NCBI GenBank assembly: GCA_009667805.1
Contig: CM019075.1
Coordinates: 19,837,615-19,901,614 of the forward strand
Reading direction: 5' to 3'
Source of the DNA: Leptobrachium leishanense
Taxonomy: Eukaryota > Chordata > Amphibia > Anura > Megophryidae
Length of the DNA stretch: 64,000 nucleotides
The notes beneath the pieces were generated by a model. That model ran no database searches, was not told where the DNA came from, and saw only the letters and a list, made by a program, of their open reading frames with translations. This document shows positions 22,470-33,740 of the stretch, piece by piece; positions within the stretch are counted from its first letter, which is position 1, and the number at the start of each line of letters is the position of its first letter. The translations under genes were made by a program, and so were the position numbers.

Positions 22470-23370
22470 TATATGGATATTGCCCCAGCTCATGGATATT
22501 GCCCCAGCTCATGGATATTGCCCCAGCTCATGGATATTGCCCCAGCTCATGGATATACTGCCCCAGCTCATGGATATACTGCCCCAGCTCATGGATATAC
22601 TGCCCCAGCTCATGGATATACTGCCCCAGCTCATGGATATACTGCCCCAGCTCATGGATATACTGCCCCAGCTCATGGATATATGCCCCAGCACATGGAT
22701 TTACTGCCCCAGCTCATGGATTTACTGCCCCAGCTCATGGATATACTGCCCCAGCTCATGGATATACTGCCCCAGCTCATGGATATATTGCCCCAGCTCA
22801 TGGATATACTGCCCCAGCTCATGGATATATTGCCCCAGCTCATGGATATACTGCCCCAGCTCATGGATATACTGCCCCAGCTCATGGATATACTGCCCCA
22901 GCTCACACATGGATATACTGCCCCAGCTCACACATGGATATACTGCCCCAGCTCACACATGGATATACTGCCCCAGCTCACACATGGATACTGCCCCAGC
23001 TCACACATGGATACTGCCCCAACTCACACATGGATAGCCGCTCGGGAAGGTAAGTATGCCGGAGAGCTCCAGGGCTGGCTGTCCGAATGCCGATAGAGCA
23101 TTCGAACAGCCGCCCCATGTCTGGTCTGGGGTCTGAGCTGGGGGCAATATCCATGCAAGTGGGGGGGCAATATCCATGAGCTGGGGCAAATCCATGTGTG
23201 AGCTGGGGCATAATCCATGAGCTGGGGCCAATATCCATGAGCTGGGGGCAATATCCATGAGCTGGGGGCAATATCCATGAGCTGGGGGCAATATCCATGA
23301 GCTGGGGGCAATATCCATGAGCTGGGGGCAATATCCATGAGCTGGGGCAATATCCATGAGCTGGGGCTTC
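22470..23370. repeat. Minisatellite array 2, two opposed blocks
   Basis: The left block reads ccccagctcatggatatact (units of 18 and 21 bases, later 24-27 with cacacatgg). The right block is the reverse complement (gagctgggggcaatatccat). It is the same family as array 1. Confidence 0.93.
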
Positions 23371-23632
23371 CGGTATTGGGGGTGTCCCTGGAATTAGTCC
23401 GCAGTCCGGCGGGCTTCATCTCCAAAAAAACTACTCGCCCGGATCTTCATGTCCCGGGCGTCGGGCGATACAATTCCCACACCCCTGCCCTGGAGTAACA
23501 TCGTATCTGAATATAGAAAATTCATTTAAGATTTGTTCTGATTGGTTCTCTTCCCGAGTAGCCCCTCCCTAACCGTTTACTCTAGTTTTTATTAGTCGAC
23601 TAACATGTCAGTGGATCTTCGTCATCGTTTTA

Positions 23633-24046
23633 GGCTGGGGTCAGACCAGCGCACTTTTAACGTGCGTTCTGGCGCACATAATTACGACCGCACTAGCAGC
23701 AGATGACGGCCAATATACGATGTACGGCCGCACAAAAGTCCGGCCGTGCAACGCAAGTGGAATTTGAACGCATTTTTCTGAGAATGCTGAACCGCTAGTA
23801 CTGACGTACTGAGTGCGCAGCTGCGTCATAGAGGCGCGTTTGCGTGATTAGGAGATGTCAGACGCTGCTAATGTCCAGCCTACATAATGTCCAGACGCAA
23901 AAAGTGTTTTATTGACAATCCGTACAAAATCACGCCCGAAAATGCGCGTCGTCTGACCGTTTTTGCGCATTCCGTGAAAAACGTCAATGCGTTTGGATGC
24001 ACTTTTTCACGTTCGCGGGGAAAAATGCTTTCGTCTGACCCTAGCC
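23633..24046. mobile_element. Harbinger-like MITE, copy 2
   Basis: Ends GGCTGGGGTCAGACC... and ...GTCTGACCCTAGCC, flanked by TTA at 23630-23632 and 24047-24049. The interior is the same family as copy 1. Confidence 0.8.
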
Positions 24047-24049
24047 TTA

Positions 24050-24992
24050 GTCGTCTTTTATTTATTTAGTCATCGTCTAGTTTTAGATTATTTGTTTTTG
24101 TGACTAAGTCTTATTAGTCGATGAAAATATGCAATAATAGACGTGTAATCTATCGGCAACAGTGTAAATCGTAAAACATAACAGCATTAAATCAATAAAA
24201 TTTAGCAAAAGACACCGTAAGAGGAACTATACTCCTCTCACTCCTGGAAGCAGCAAGAAAGAGGAGGAGTCTGGAAGTGTTTTGGACTTTATTCTGGGAG
24301 GGTTACTAGGGTTACGGCTGCTACCATTATCTGTTCAGGGGGGTTCCCTAAAGATCTGGGTTTTTTTTTCTTTAATTGCTGCCGGAAGTAGTAATAAGAG
24401 TTTGGCGTAATAATACTCGCCTCCGTGTCTTTTAATAAAATTATGACTTACCCTCCTGACAATAGGGAAATCTGGAACTCTGGTAGGAAGCCATATATTG
24501 CTTCCTAATACACACACTCCCTCCCCTGCGTTCTGCAGCAGCTCCTCTTGAATGATTTCATTCCAGTTACCCATAAATCCTGACTGATCCGCCGGGGCAT
24601 GGACTGGGAAAAAAAGAGGCACCGGGGTCCATTCACGAGACCCTGAGTCGTGCTGACCTTTAGGGAGTAAGTTTTCGTTAAAAGAGGAGCCTGAAGGCTT
24701 CTCCCTCCTTACCGGAACACACGTGCGTCGCCTACCAGCTGAGTCTCTTCAACAGGCACGCAGGGCACAGCAGATTCAGGTGGTGGTGCAGGGAATTGGC
24801 CTGTAAGTCCTTCAGGTCAGGAGGGAGAAGTCCTCAGACTATGCTTTTATAAAGGATGGAAAGGAGGAAAATGTCTGTTTAAACACGAGGAACTGGTTTA
24901 GGGAAAACTCACAAATTTCCAGAATGCTCCTCTGTGACTGTAAAGTGTGAGCCCTGTGCGTACCAGCACGTGCATGACAAATACTCGCCCTA
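24050..24992. other. MTX1 intron 7, no gene seen
   Basis: Unassigned. The phrase ggaggcgagtattgcaatac near 19615 recurs in part inverted near 24410-24430, hinting at another old repeat. Confidence 0.35.
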
Positions 24993-25140
24993 GAGCAAGG
25001 GTCTCAGATGTTGACCCCCAGCTGTTTCTGAACTACAATTCCCACGATACTCTGGCCATCTATTACATTCAAAGAATTCTGGGAATTGTAGGCCATCACC
25101 ATCGGCGGGGGGGGGGGGGCAGAGTTTGAGATCCCTGCCC
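24993..25140. repeat. Foldback repeat before exon 8
   Basis: The ends, agagcaagggtctcagatg and gtttgagatccctgccct, are imperfect inverted repeats. The middle has the ctacaattccca / tgggaattgtag pair. A G12 tract is included. Related copies lie at 25984-26094 and 47467-47612. Confidence 0.6.
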
Positions 25141-25208
25141 TAGAATTTCTCCAATAAATAAAGGGAGAGTTCCCTGCGCGCTACCTACTCATACTATTCT
25201 TTTTTTAG

Positions 25209-25432
25209 ATGCTGTTCCCCGTGTGTCCCCGAAAAAGCCAAATCCCGAGTCGTCTGATACCGAGGAGGAGCCTCACAAGCGACGCAACCAGATCCTCTCG
25301 GTGGTGGTTGGACTTATGGCTATGGTCAGCTATGCACTGCTGAGCGGGATAGTCTCCATCCAGCACGTGTCGCAGGACTCTGCCCTCGAGCGGAGCATTG
25401 CGTTGGACGACAACGTGGACGATGAGGAATGA
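25209..25432 (+). CDS. MTX1: MTX1 exon 8 (residues 247-320, stop)
   Basis: The last exon starts after TTTTTTTAG. It encodes the linker with EEEPHKRRNQILS, then a hydrophobic helix at about residues 275-297 (VVVGLMAMVSYALLSGIVSI) and an acidic tail ending DDNVDDEE before TGA. The basic RR just before the helix fits a tail anchor in the mitochondrial outer membrane with the N-terminus in the cytosol. Confidence 0.97.
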
Positions 25433-25532
25433 GACAGAGGAGGAGGACCACATGTCGTCAGGCACTCTTTGCATTCCATTCCCCACGCTCGGGGCTGGAA
25501 ATCACAGGACTCAATGTGATTTTGGACTTATG

Positions 25533-25538
25533 ATTAAA
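25533..25538 (+). terminator. MTX1: MTX1 poly(A) signal ATTAAA
   Basis: ATTAAA lies 101 bases after the MTX1 stop, with a T-rich stretch just downstream. It would give a short 3' UTR of about 120 bases. It is the first canonical or near-canonical signal after the stop. Confidence 0.6.
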
Positions 25539-25983
25539 CGTTATCTTTTCTGCAACCCGAGTCTCCGTATGGCCTGGTGTCCTGTGAGTAGTGTAAAGCG
25601 TGCGGGTGGCTTTTGCCGTCGTTTGCAGCACGTAGTCACAGTGGTGGGGTGGACAGTGTAGATGGTTTTTTTGCTGATGGTGTTTAAACTTAACCTTTTT
25701 AAATCCTGCAGCGGGTCTGGTTGCCGATGAACGTCAGCCCAGTGACTACCGTAGTGGCACGGGCACATCATGCTTGCACACAGCCATTCAGGTGCCTCTC
25801 TTTGCCGAGAGGCATAACCAGTTGGTTGGTGATGATTCAAACGGACAAATCTTTATTAAGTTACTTTGGTGCACCTCTCTGCTCAACACCTCTCTCCACT
25901 TTGACAGGGTGGGAGAAAAGGGGTGACGGGGGTAGGGGACTCCTACCACCATAACCACATATATTTGCTTAAATCAAGGCAGT

Positions 25984-26094
25984 GTAGATGTTTCTGAACT
26001 ACAACTCCCATGATCCTTAGCCATCTAGCATTGAAAGAACTCTGGGAATTGTAGGCACCAACATTTGGGGGGGTTGTGAGTTTGACAGACCCTG
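25984..26094. repeat. Foldback repeat, partial
   Basis: Carries ctacaactcccatgat and the complementary ctgggaattgtagg, plus a gagtttgaca end. It belongs to the same family as 24993-25140. Confidence 0.55.
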
Positions 26095-26146
26095 CGTCGT
26101 CCATGTGCAAGTAACAGATTGATTTATTTGAGCTGCCGACCTATAA

Positions 26147-26246
26147 AGGGTCACGGCCAGGAATGCGCTGACGGAAGATGGGCGTTTCTACCATTCGTTC
26201 AGTTTGGACATTTTGGAGAGCATCCCCCTCAGTGTGTCTCCTGCAG
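26147..26246 (+). other. Possible orphan exon, unassigned
   Basis: An open stretch encoding NALTEDGRFYHSFSLDILES followed by IPLSVSPA ends exactly at a strong donor (CCTGCAG|GTAAGG). It looks exon-like, but the upstream acceptor (cggccag) lacks a pyrimidine tract. I do not recognise the protein and no partner exon is visible. It may be chance. Confidence 0.15.
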
Positions 26247-26574
26247 GTAAGGGACCTTTAAATCTATTTTTGGGTTTAATCTATTTTATGCACTGGGTCC
26301 TGTCAGCGGTTTTATGGATAGCACTTGGTTGTGAAGGGGTTATAGTTTGTGTGTGTCACGGTTACATACCCCAGATTACGAATGTGTGTTAAATGGAATA
26401 ATCCGACTCCCGGGAGATGGAAGCTGAGGATCAAGTAAAGATGTTTTTCTTGGAGAATGTCCTATCACGAGATCGCGCTCTAATCTGCCGTTGTCTTGCA
26501 TAGGATTTGTCAGATCTGCCTTCCTGGACACACATTACAGTCAGTATTACAATGTTGGTGCTAACTTCTACTTT

Positions 26575-26910
26575 GGAGCTCTGTGATACACTCATACACA
26601 CCGCACATTACTGAGGTTTATTGCTGTGGAGCTCTGTGATACGCTCATACGCAGTGCACATTACTGTGAGGTTTATTGCTGCGGAGCTCTGTGATACGCT
26701 CATACACACTGCACATTACTGTGAGTTTTATTTCTGTGGAGCTCTGTGATACGCTCATAAGCCGTGCACATTATGGTGAGTTTTATTTCTGTGGAGCTCT
26801 GTGATACGCTCATACACACTGCGCATTACTGAGGTTTATTGCTGTGGAGCTCTGTGATACGCTCATACACACTGCGCATTACTGAGGTTTATTGCTGTGG
26901 AGCTCTGTGA
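26575..26910 (+). repeat. 53-58-base tandem repeat
   Basis: Six units built on gagctctgtgatacgctcat, followed by cacattactg and gtttattgct. Unit length varies by small indels. Confidence 0.9.
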
Positions 26911-27624
26911 GATACACATAGGGCACATTGCATTAAATATGGGACGGACTGAAGAGGTCATAGTGAACCTGGAAAAAATGCGATACTGTCTGGAGTCAAA
27001 ATTGTGGACCAGGAGGGGGGGAAATATGTTTTTGCCTAGGGTGGGGGAGGGAGGGGTGGGGTCCATCATGGTTCCTGCACCTGGGACCCAGGGGTTTCTA
27101 GTTACGCCTCTGATGTCCTCATACAGTGGGAAACGCACACGAAAGCTGCAGTGCGTATTGATGTGTCCAGGCAGCCACGCTGGATCTGCCGTTCCTTTCC
27201 TATTAAACACAAAGCTAAAAAGTGCAATTTCTGAGTCAAAGAGTCCAAACCCTGTGGTCACCGCTGTCAAACCACACGGGGCTCTGCCTGATTGTCCATG
27301 CATTTCTGGGTGCATTTCACACACTGAGCATCGCAGGAAACCTGCTGCCCTGCAGTATGTAGAAATCATACTCTGCAGGAGATATCGATTCCCTACCTGC
27401 AGCCATTCTTTTGTGGTTCGTCCTGGGTGAGGAAGGGATTTCCTTCCTGCAGAATGTGAATTCTACATACCTGTGGGGAGCACTTCCAGGTGCTGCTCAT
27501 CACTATGTAGAAGTCCCTTGTCCTGGAAACAATGGTGGATCTGGCTGTCCTAACTCCTGTGTACTCATGGAACACTCCTTGGTACATTTTTTTTAGGCAA
27601 TATCCTTTTTATTTGGGAAATTCT

Positions 27625-27750
27625 AAAGCAACCGTGGCCATCCAGATGTCTTGGAACTACATCTCCCATGATGCTCAGCCAGGCTGAGTGGTTGAGCATC
27701 ATGGGAGATGTAGTTCCAAAAACTTCTTGAGGCCCAAGGTTGCTGAACCC
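27625..27750. repeat. Foldback MITE
   Basis: The arms include ggaactacatctcccatgat and atcatgggagatgtagttcc, a perfect 20-base inverted pair. The outer ends, agcaaccgtggcc and ggcccaaggttgct, also pair. Confidence 0.75.
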
Positions 27751-27797
27751 TGTGCTAAAGAAAACAAATTGAAAGCATGGCAGGAATATTATTAGTA

Positions 27798-27800
<3 letters not shown>

Positions 27801-27862
<62 letters not shown>
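27801..27862 (+). repeat. (TG)n(TA)n microsatellite
   Basis: A pure TG run followed by a TA run, about 62 bases in total. Confidence 0.97.
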
Positions 27863-28239
27863 CTATATGGCACGAAAGGATGTATAACCCTTTCACACCC
27901 AAAATAGAGATAACTAGATTATACATTGCGATACATTGAAAAGTACTCATTAACATCTCAAAACCCAATTTTACACCTTTTTAAAGCAAGGTTAGTGTGT
28001 CCCCTATGGAAAAAATAAATCCCCTGTCTTATCTCTCTTCAGCTACCCCGGGAGACAAATAAAACAAGCTGCAATTAGCAGCCCCCACCCTCCCTGTAAC
28101 AAAAAGATCAAACACATTACTGCGCTACAAAAGCCAGGGATTTGGCAGAATAAAGGGAGAGCTGTGGGGTCAGTCACTGCTGTACAGGAATAAGATTCAG
28201 GGGGTTATAATGAGTGAAAATCCCAGTACAGTACAGATA

Positions 28240-29175
28240 CAAGGTATTACTGTAATTGCCATACACAGGCATTATGCAGCACATACAGATACAAGGTGTC
28301 GCTGTAATTGTCATGCACAGGCATTATGCAGCACATACAGATACAAGGTGTCGCTGTAATTGCCATACACAGGAATTATGCAGCACATACAGATACAAGG
28401 TGTTACTGTAATTGCCATACACAGGCATTATGCAGCACATACAGATACAAGGTGTTGCTGTAATTGCCATACACAGGCATTATGCAGCACATACAGATAC
28501 AAGGTGTTGCTGTAATTGCCATACACGGGCATTATGGAGCACATACAGATACAAGGTGTTGCTGTAATTGTCATGCACAGGCATTATGCAGCACATACAG
28601 ATACAAGGTGTTGCTGTAATTGCCATACACAGGCATTATGCAGCACATACAGATACAAGGTGTTGCTGTAATTGCCATACACGGGCATTATGGAGCACAT
28701 ACAGATACAAGGTGTTGCTGTAATTGTCATGCACAGGCATTATGCAGCACATACAGATACAAGGTGTTGCTGTAATTGTCATACACAGGCATTATGCAGC
28801 ACATACAGATACAAGGTGTCGCTGTAATTGCCATACACAGGAATTATGCAGCACATACAGATACAATGTGTTACTGTAATTGCCATACACAGGCATTATG
28901 CAGCACATACAGATACAAGGTGTTGCTGTAATTGCCATACACAGGCATTATGAAGCACATACAGATACAAGGTGTTACTGTAATTGCCACAAACAGGCAT
29001 TATGCAGCACATACAGATACAAGGTGTTGCTGTAATTGCCATACACAGGCATTATGAAGCACATACAGATACAAGGTGTTACTGTAATTGCCATACACAG
29101 GCATTATGGAGCACATACAGATACAAGGTGTTGCTGTAATTGCCACAAACAGGCATTATGCAGCACATACAGATA
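28240..29175 (+). repeat. 52-base tandem array (intergenic)
   Basis: About 18 units of 52 bases containing gcattatgcagcacatacag. Variants (gtcatgcacagg, ccatacacggg, ccacaaacagg) recur in an ordered pattern, suggesting higher-order duplication of several units at once. Confidence 0.95.
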
Positions 29176-29329
29176 TTGCATTGCTAATAATCTCATTATG
29201 ATCACTACAAACCCCCATAAGCAGGAGCTCTTACCATTTTATTATTTATCTGCATCACAAAGGCCATTTCTGCCTGTATGCTGATAATGAAGACCCGGTG
29301 TAAATTTGAGAGATAAGGGACGCCATCTA

Positions 29330-29547
29330 GAAATTAGAACCTTTTTATCCCAGCAATATTTCTGTAATGAATAATTGAAAATTTGGCAAATTTACATTAT
29401 TTAGATTTTTTTTAACGATCTCTGAACCATTTCTGTGTAAAATCGTTCATTTTCCGCTGTATTTAACGAAGTCTGCATCCCACGTTTCGAATAAATGATA
29501 TGATAAAATTTTGTTCGGCAAAAATCTCTCGGCAGTGAAGGGGTTAA
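29330..29547. mobile_element. Possible solo right end of a TTAA element
   Basis: CTCGGCAGTGAAGGGG followed by TTAA at 29541-29547 matches the right ends of the piggyBac-like MITEs. The only candidate left end, ataaccctttcacaccc near 27885, lacks TTAA, so the element boundary is uncertain. Confidence 0.35.
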
Positions 29548-29612
29548 ACAAAAGCAGAGAATGTTTTTAAGTCTAGGAATTCTGATCAGATTTTCTGGTT
29601 TTCTCCTTACAG

Positions 29613-29679
29613 TGGTGGAAGAAATGAGCTGTGCCCAGTCGCGCAGGACGTGGTTTTGGCCAAATCTGTGCCGTAACAG
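29613..29679 (+). other. Cryptic exon-like segment
   Basis: Flanked by an excellent acceptor (TTTTCTCCTTACAG) and a fair donor (GTAATC). One frame reads VEEMSCAQSRRTWFWPNLCR. There is no homology I recognise, and the opposite strand has a longer frame (29401-29769) that is also unassigned. Probably a chance pair of splice-like motifs. Confidence 0.12.
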
Positions 29680-30279
29680 GTAATCAAGCACATTCCTTTC
29701 AGTAAGCGGATGAGCGGGTAGGGAGGACGTAGCGAGGACCTCGTCAGGGATTTCCAGTGGTAGATACACGGAATTGAAGCTCTCACCCCCCTCCCCCCCC
29801 CCTGTCCTCCCTGATCCTATACCTGGGATTCATCCAAAGAATGTACGGTAAATAAAATTCAAGCGAAACCTTCCAATTCGTGAGTAATTCCCGCTCTCCT
29901 ACAGATGTTAAAATGCGTCTGTCCGTCCAGCGAGTTCGGCAAGGAGGAGGGGGCGCTCACATTGGAAGCGCTGGGGATGCTGAGGCCCAGATTCCTCCAT
30001 CTATAAAGCCATGATCACATCATCGTGAAGCAATGCTTGTGAGATGCCAAGGAGGGGTGGGAAAGCTGCTCCGCCAGCCGCGCCAAGTCTGTAATTATTA
30101 TTACTGCACTGCTGTGCATTGGCTCGAGCCGCCCGCTGATACCGCTCCAGCAGACATGAAAGGTTTCAAGCGGTTACAAAACACTCAGGCAATATTCCAA
30201 AGTTGGTGCGAACTTAACCAGAGCTGATACAAACGTAACAACTCTATAGACGATAATGGCTCTGGTATGTTTACACCAG

Positions 30280-30840
30280 TTCTGGTTATTACTTATATAG
30301 CGCCAGCATATTCTGCAGAGCTGTACAATGGGCACAATATGGACAGGGTTACAATACATTGAACCACATTTTAATAAACCAGTACAGGAGGAAACGAGGG
30401 CCCTATTCCTGTGGGAACTCACAATCTAGAGTTGGGGGTCTAAACGGGAGGAGGGGGACCGCAAGGTGAGAGCGATGGGCCGCAAGGTGAGAGCGATGGG
30501 CCGCAAGGTGAGAGCGATGGGCTGCAAGGTGAGAGCGATGGGCTGCAAGGTGAGAGCGATGGGCTGCAAGGTGAGAGCGATGGGCCGCAAAGGCGAGAGC
30601 GATGGGCCTCAAAGGCGAGAGCGATGGGCCGCAAGGTGAGTGCGATGGGCCGCAAGGTGAGAGCGATGGGCCGCAAGGTGAGAGCGATGGACTGGTTGGG
30701 GCAGTGGGATGTATTAGTGAGTCGATGGTAGGCTTGCCTGAATAGGAATGTCATAAGGGAGCGTTTGAAGGAGGGGAAACTAGGTGACAATCTGACAGTA
30801 TGAGGGAGAACGTTCCAGAGGATGGGGGCTGCACGTGGTT
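30280..30840 (+). repeat. Dispersed repeat family copy B with 21-base minisatellite
   Basis: An uninterrupted copy of the repeat split at 8755-10360. It contains an array at 30468-30692 of 21-base units gcaaggtgagagcgatgggc(c), absent from copy A. This shows local expansion inside the repeat. Confidence 0.75.
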
Positions 30841-31519
30841 AACTTGGCACTAACTTTGGAATAGGGCCCTCAGTCGGCTGAAGTCACCCTCTCTGAGAAA
30901 GCCAGAGGATCGGTCCTGTACATGCGCAGGAACTACGGAATTTGAGCAAGTCCTCAGCGATGCGGGATTTTTTTTTAGTTCCTACGTTACACAGTTTGCA
31001 TAGGTACACAAATTGTGTATAAAAAGGCGCAGGTACCTACGGATTCAGAAGCCCCTCAGCTGACCTGGAGGAACTGTGCGCAATGAGTGCGAAAAGGTGA
31101 GTAAATTCACCTAAAATAACAAATATTTAATAAATCATTAAACAGAGGCTGTCAGCAGCATTTGTCCAATTATTTAAGGGCAATAAAGGGGAGGGGAGGG
31201 GGGCATTTTTTATTAGAGTATCTCTTAACATAGTTGGGAACACAACTGCTCGGTCACTTAATATGTAATTATTGGTGACACATCTAATGAGTCCCAGGAC
31301 TTGTCATCTATCCTGAAAGATGACGTCACTGCTGATGGCTACTGTCTGTCTTTCAACCCAGAACTAGGACATCAGTGATGACAATTTATCACATTACCAT
31401 TTGTCACTCTTCGTGCAATATGACGACATCATTGAGTTTTTCCATTTACCGGTCGCTTTTCGTGAACCATGACCTCATAAGTGAGTTTATCATGTTCATT
31501 ATTGGTTTTCCTGCAACGC
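30841..31519. other. Intergenic, no feature seen
   Basis: Unassigned sequence with short cgtgatgaca-type phrases repeated loosely. No gene or clear repeat. Confidence 0.4.
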
Positions 31520-33022
31520 GATATCACCGGTGACATCATGTCTTTAATATTTTTATTAGTGATATTGCAGAAGGTATTAATGGAAAAGTATGTCTTTTTG
31601 CTGATGACACAAAGATTTGCAACAGGGTTGACGTTCCTGGAGGGATCAGCCAAATGACAAATGATTTAGGTAAACTAAAAAAATGGTTGGAGTTGTGGCA
31701 ATTGAGTTTTAATGTGGATAAGTGCAAGATAATGCACCTGGGACGTAAAAACCCAAGGGCTGAATATAGAATATTTGATACATCTGAGGGTTGGGATTTA
31801 GGGGTCATTATTTCAGAGGATCGAAGAGTAGTCAATGTAATAGAGCAGCAGGAAATGCTGGCAGAATGCTTGGTTGTGTAGGGAGAGGTATTAGCAGTAG
31901 GAAAAGGGAAGTGCTCATGCCACTGTACAGAGCACTGGTGAGACCTCACTTGGAGTACTGTGTGCAGTACTGGAGACCGTATCTCCAGAAGGATATAGAC
32001 ATCTTAGAGAGAGTTCAGAGAAGGGCTACTAAAATGGTGTACGGCTTGAAGGAGAAAAGTTACCAGGAAAGGCTTAAAGGGATACTCTAGGCAACATGAC
32101 CACCTAAGCTTTTTTTAGGTGGTCATGATGCCATGAGTATGCCCTTGTCTTTCCCCCCTCCCTCCCGCTCAGCCGATTGGCTAAAACAGCTGAGAGACTC
32201 AGAGGAATTTACTCCGCCTTCTCAGCTGTCAGTCAGCAGAGCGGGATTCATATTTCCCGCTTCTGCCGACTATTGCCGAGCAGGAGACATCATCGCGCTT
32301 TCAGCGCGATGACGTCTCCAACTCGCCGCAGTAGCTGGCGGCAGCGGCTGATTAGTGTTGCGCGCATCCTCTTGCGCGAACACTAATCAAAGAAGAGGAA
32401 GCCTGCTGATTGGCTGGCTTACATGAGAGGCGCTCATGCGTGCTTCTCACGTAAACCATTAGCCAGGTTCAAGCTGTAACGGGACAGGAGCGGAAGAGGA
32501 GGGAGGTGAGTATAAAAAAATAAAAAAAGACGCCGTTGGAGACAAGTATTACATTAAAAAAAAAAATGTATACTGAATAACTAGGTAGGGAACAGATATA
32601 TTTTAATGTAAAAAAAAAAGGGGGGGATTTTTAGCCTAATGATGTTAACATGTACAGCTTGGAAAAAAGACGAGACAGAGGAGATATGATAGAAACATTT
32701 AAATACGTAAAGGGAATCCACAAGGTAGAGGAAGGGAGTATATTTAAAAGAAAACAAATTAGCAAAACAAGAGGACATAGTCTTAGATTAGAGGGGCAAA
32801 GGTTTAAAAGTAACATCAGGAAGCATTATTTTACTGAGAGGGTGGTGGATACATGGAACAGCCTTCCAGTTGAAGTGGTAGAGGCCAAAACAGTAATTGA
32901 ATTTAAGCAAGCATGGGATAGGCATAAGGCTATCCTAAACAAAAGATAAATCCAGGTAAAGTATCCATGTAATTGGGCAGACTAGATGGGCCGACAGGTT
33001 TCACTTTCTATGTTTCTATGTC
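31520..33022 (+). mobile_element. CR1/L2-type LINE, 5'-truncated, split by an insertion
   Basis: The + strand encodes reverse-transcriptase C-terminal sequence with the catalytic box LFADDTK (about 31597-31617). After a frameshift follow [16 protein letters not shown] and, beyond an insertion at 32078-32636, RTRGHSL-like and WNSLPVEVVEAK motifs. It ends with agactagatgggccgaca and a tttctatgtttctatg tail. This is an inactive copy: truncated, frameshifted and interrupted. Confidence 0.85.
32078..32636. mobile_element. Insertion in the LINE (TAA duplication)
   Basis: The LINE copy at 11.3 kb reads straight through here, so the 559-base segment is an insertion. It is flanked by TAA at 32075-32077 and 32637-32639. 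The left end, agggatactctaggcaacat, recurs at about 41435 as aaagggacattctagccacc. The right end has no matching inverted repeat. Poly-A and poly-G tracts sit near the right end. Confidence 0.6.
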
Positions 33023-33740
33023 CTGTTGTTTCTCACATTTCCGTTGTTATCAATAGTCCAAGGGGATGGAGTGCAGCGAAAACAATGTTGCTTTCTTTAA
33101 GTACCAGGAGTAGATTTCCCAGATCCTGAAGACAGCTTTCTTCCTAGGGTAACCTCAAAAAAGGAAAAATATCATCGTGCGATCTGATGTATACCACATG
33201 GATAAACCAAAGAAGCGTCAGCACACTCACGTGAAATAGAGCCTTCCTGGCTCTGGATGATGCGCCTCTGGGTTATTAACGGCTACCCAATTGCCCTTTT
33301 CGGTACAGGTAGTCTTGATACTTCAAGTCTTTACACCCTTAAATATGGATACAGTCTATGCTATGCCCTGTCTGTAATACTATGGAGAATAGAAATATAC
33401 TCACACTTTCTTGGACCTAACCTAGGTCCTTAGGAATCAGGCTCAGAAGTTGTTGTGATGTATTTGGTGACAGTCTATCTTGTCATACAGTCCGGTCCAT
33501 AAATATTGGGACATGAACACAATTCTAACATCTTTGGCTCTATACACCACCACAATGGAGTTGGGATGAAACAAACACAATGTGCTTTAACTGCAGACTG
33601 TCAGCTTTAATTTGAGGGTATGTACATCCAACTCAGGTGAACGGTGTAGGACTTACAGCAGTTTGCAGATGTGCCTCCCACTTGTTAAGGGACCAAAGGT
33701 AATGGGACAGAATAATAATCATAAATCAAACTTTCCCTTC

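Larger units (their letters stand above)
22107..23487. mobile_element. TIR element carrying minisatellite array 2
   Basis: Ends CAGGGGTGTGGAAATT and AATTCCCACACCCCTG are 16-base inverted repeats with one mismatch. The interior is a foldback (22188-22290) and two arrays of the ccccagctcatggata unit in opposite orientations (22470-23035 and 23125-23370) around a short unique centre. No transposase and no clear target duplication are seen, so the superfamily is open. Confidence 0.65.
1552..25432 (+). other. MTX1: MTX1 gene locus, eight coding exons, complete CDS
   Basis: Joining the eight exons listed below gives one uninterrupted 320-codon frame that matches vertebrate metaxin-1 from end to end (the short mammalian form is about 317 residues). 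Metaxin-1 is an outer mitochondrial membrane protein. It works with metaxin-2 and SAM50 in the SAM complex, which inserts beta-barrel proteins, and is related to yeast Sam37/Tom37. Layout: N-terminal glutathione-S-transferase/thioredoxin-like region (about residues 1-80), all-helical GST-C-like region (about 100-245), a short acidic and basic linker, a membrane anchor at about 275-297, and an acidic tail. All introns are GT-AG and all phases agree (0,1,0,0,0,2,1). Introns are large and repeat-filled except the 92-base intron between exons 4 and 5. No frameshift or premature stop is seen, so the gene looks functional. Confidence 0.97.

Noticed and set aside
22291..23096. Open frames up to 248 codons
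   Set aside because: Same minisatellite family in the 18-27-base form; three overlapping frames are open at once, which real genes do not show.
29401..29769. A possible - strand exon (YLPLEIPDEVLATSSLPAHP...) ending near a GTAAGG
   Set aside because: No recognised family and no acceptor. Its downstream part overlaps a TTAA-element end, so a chance frame is more likely; kept only as a note.
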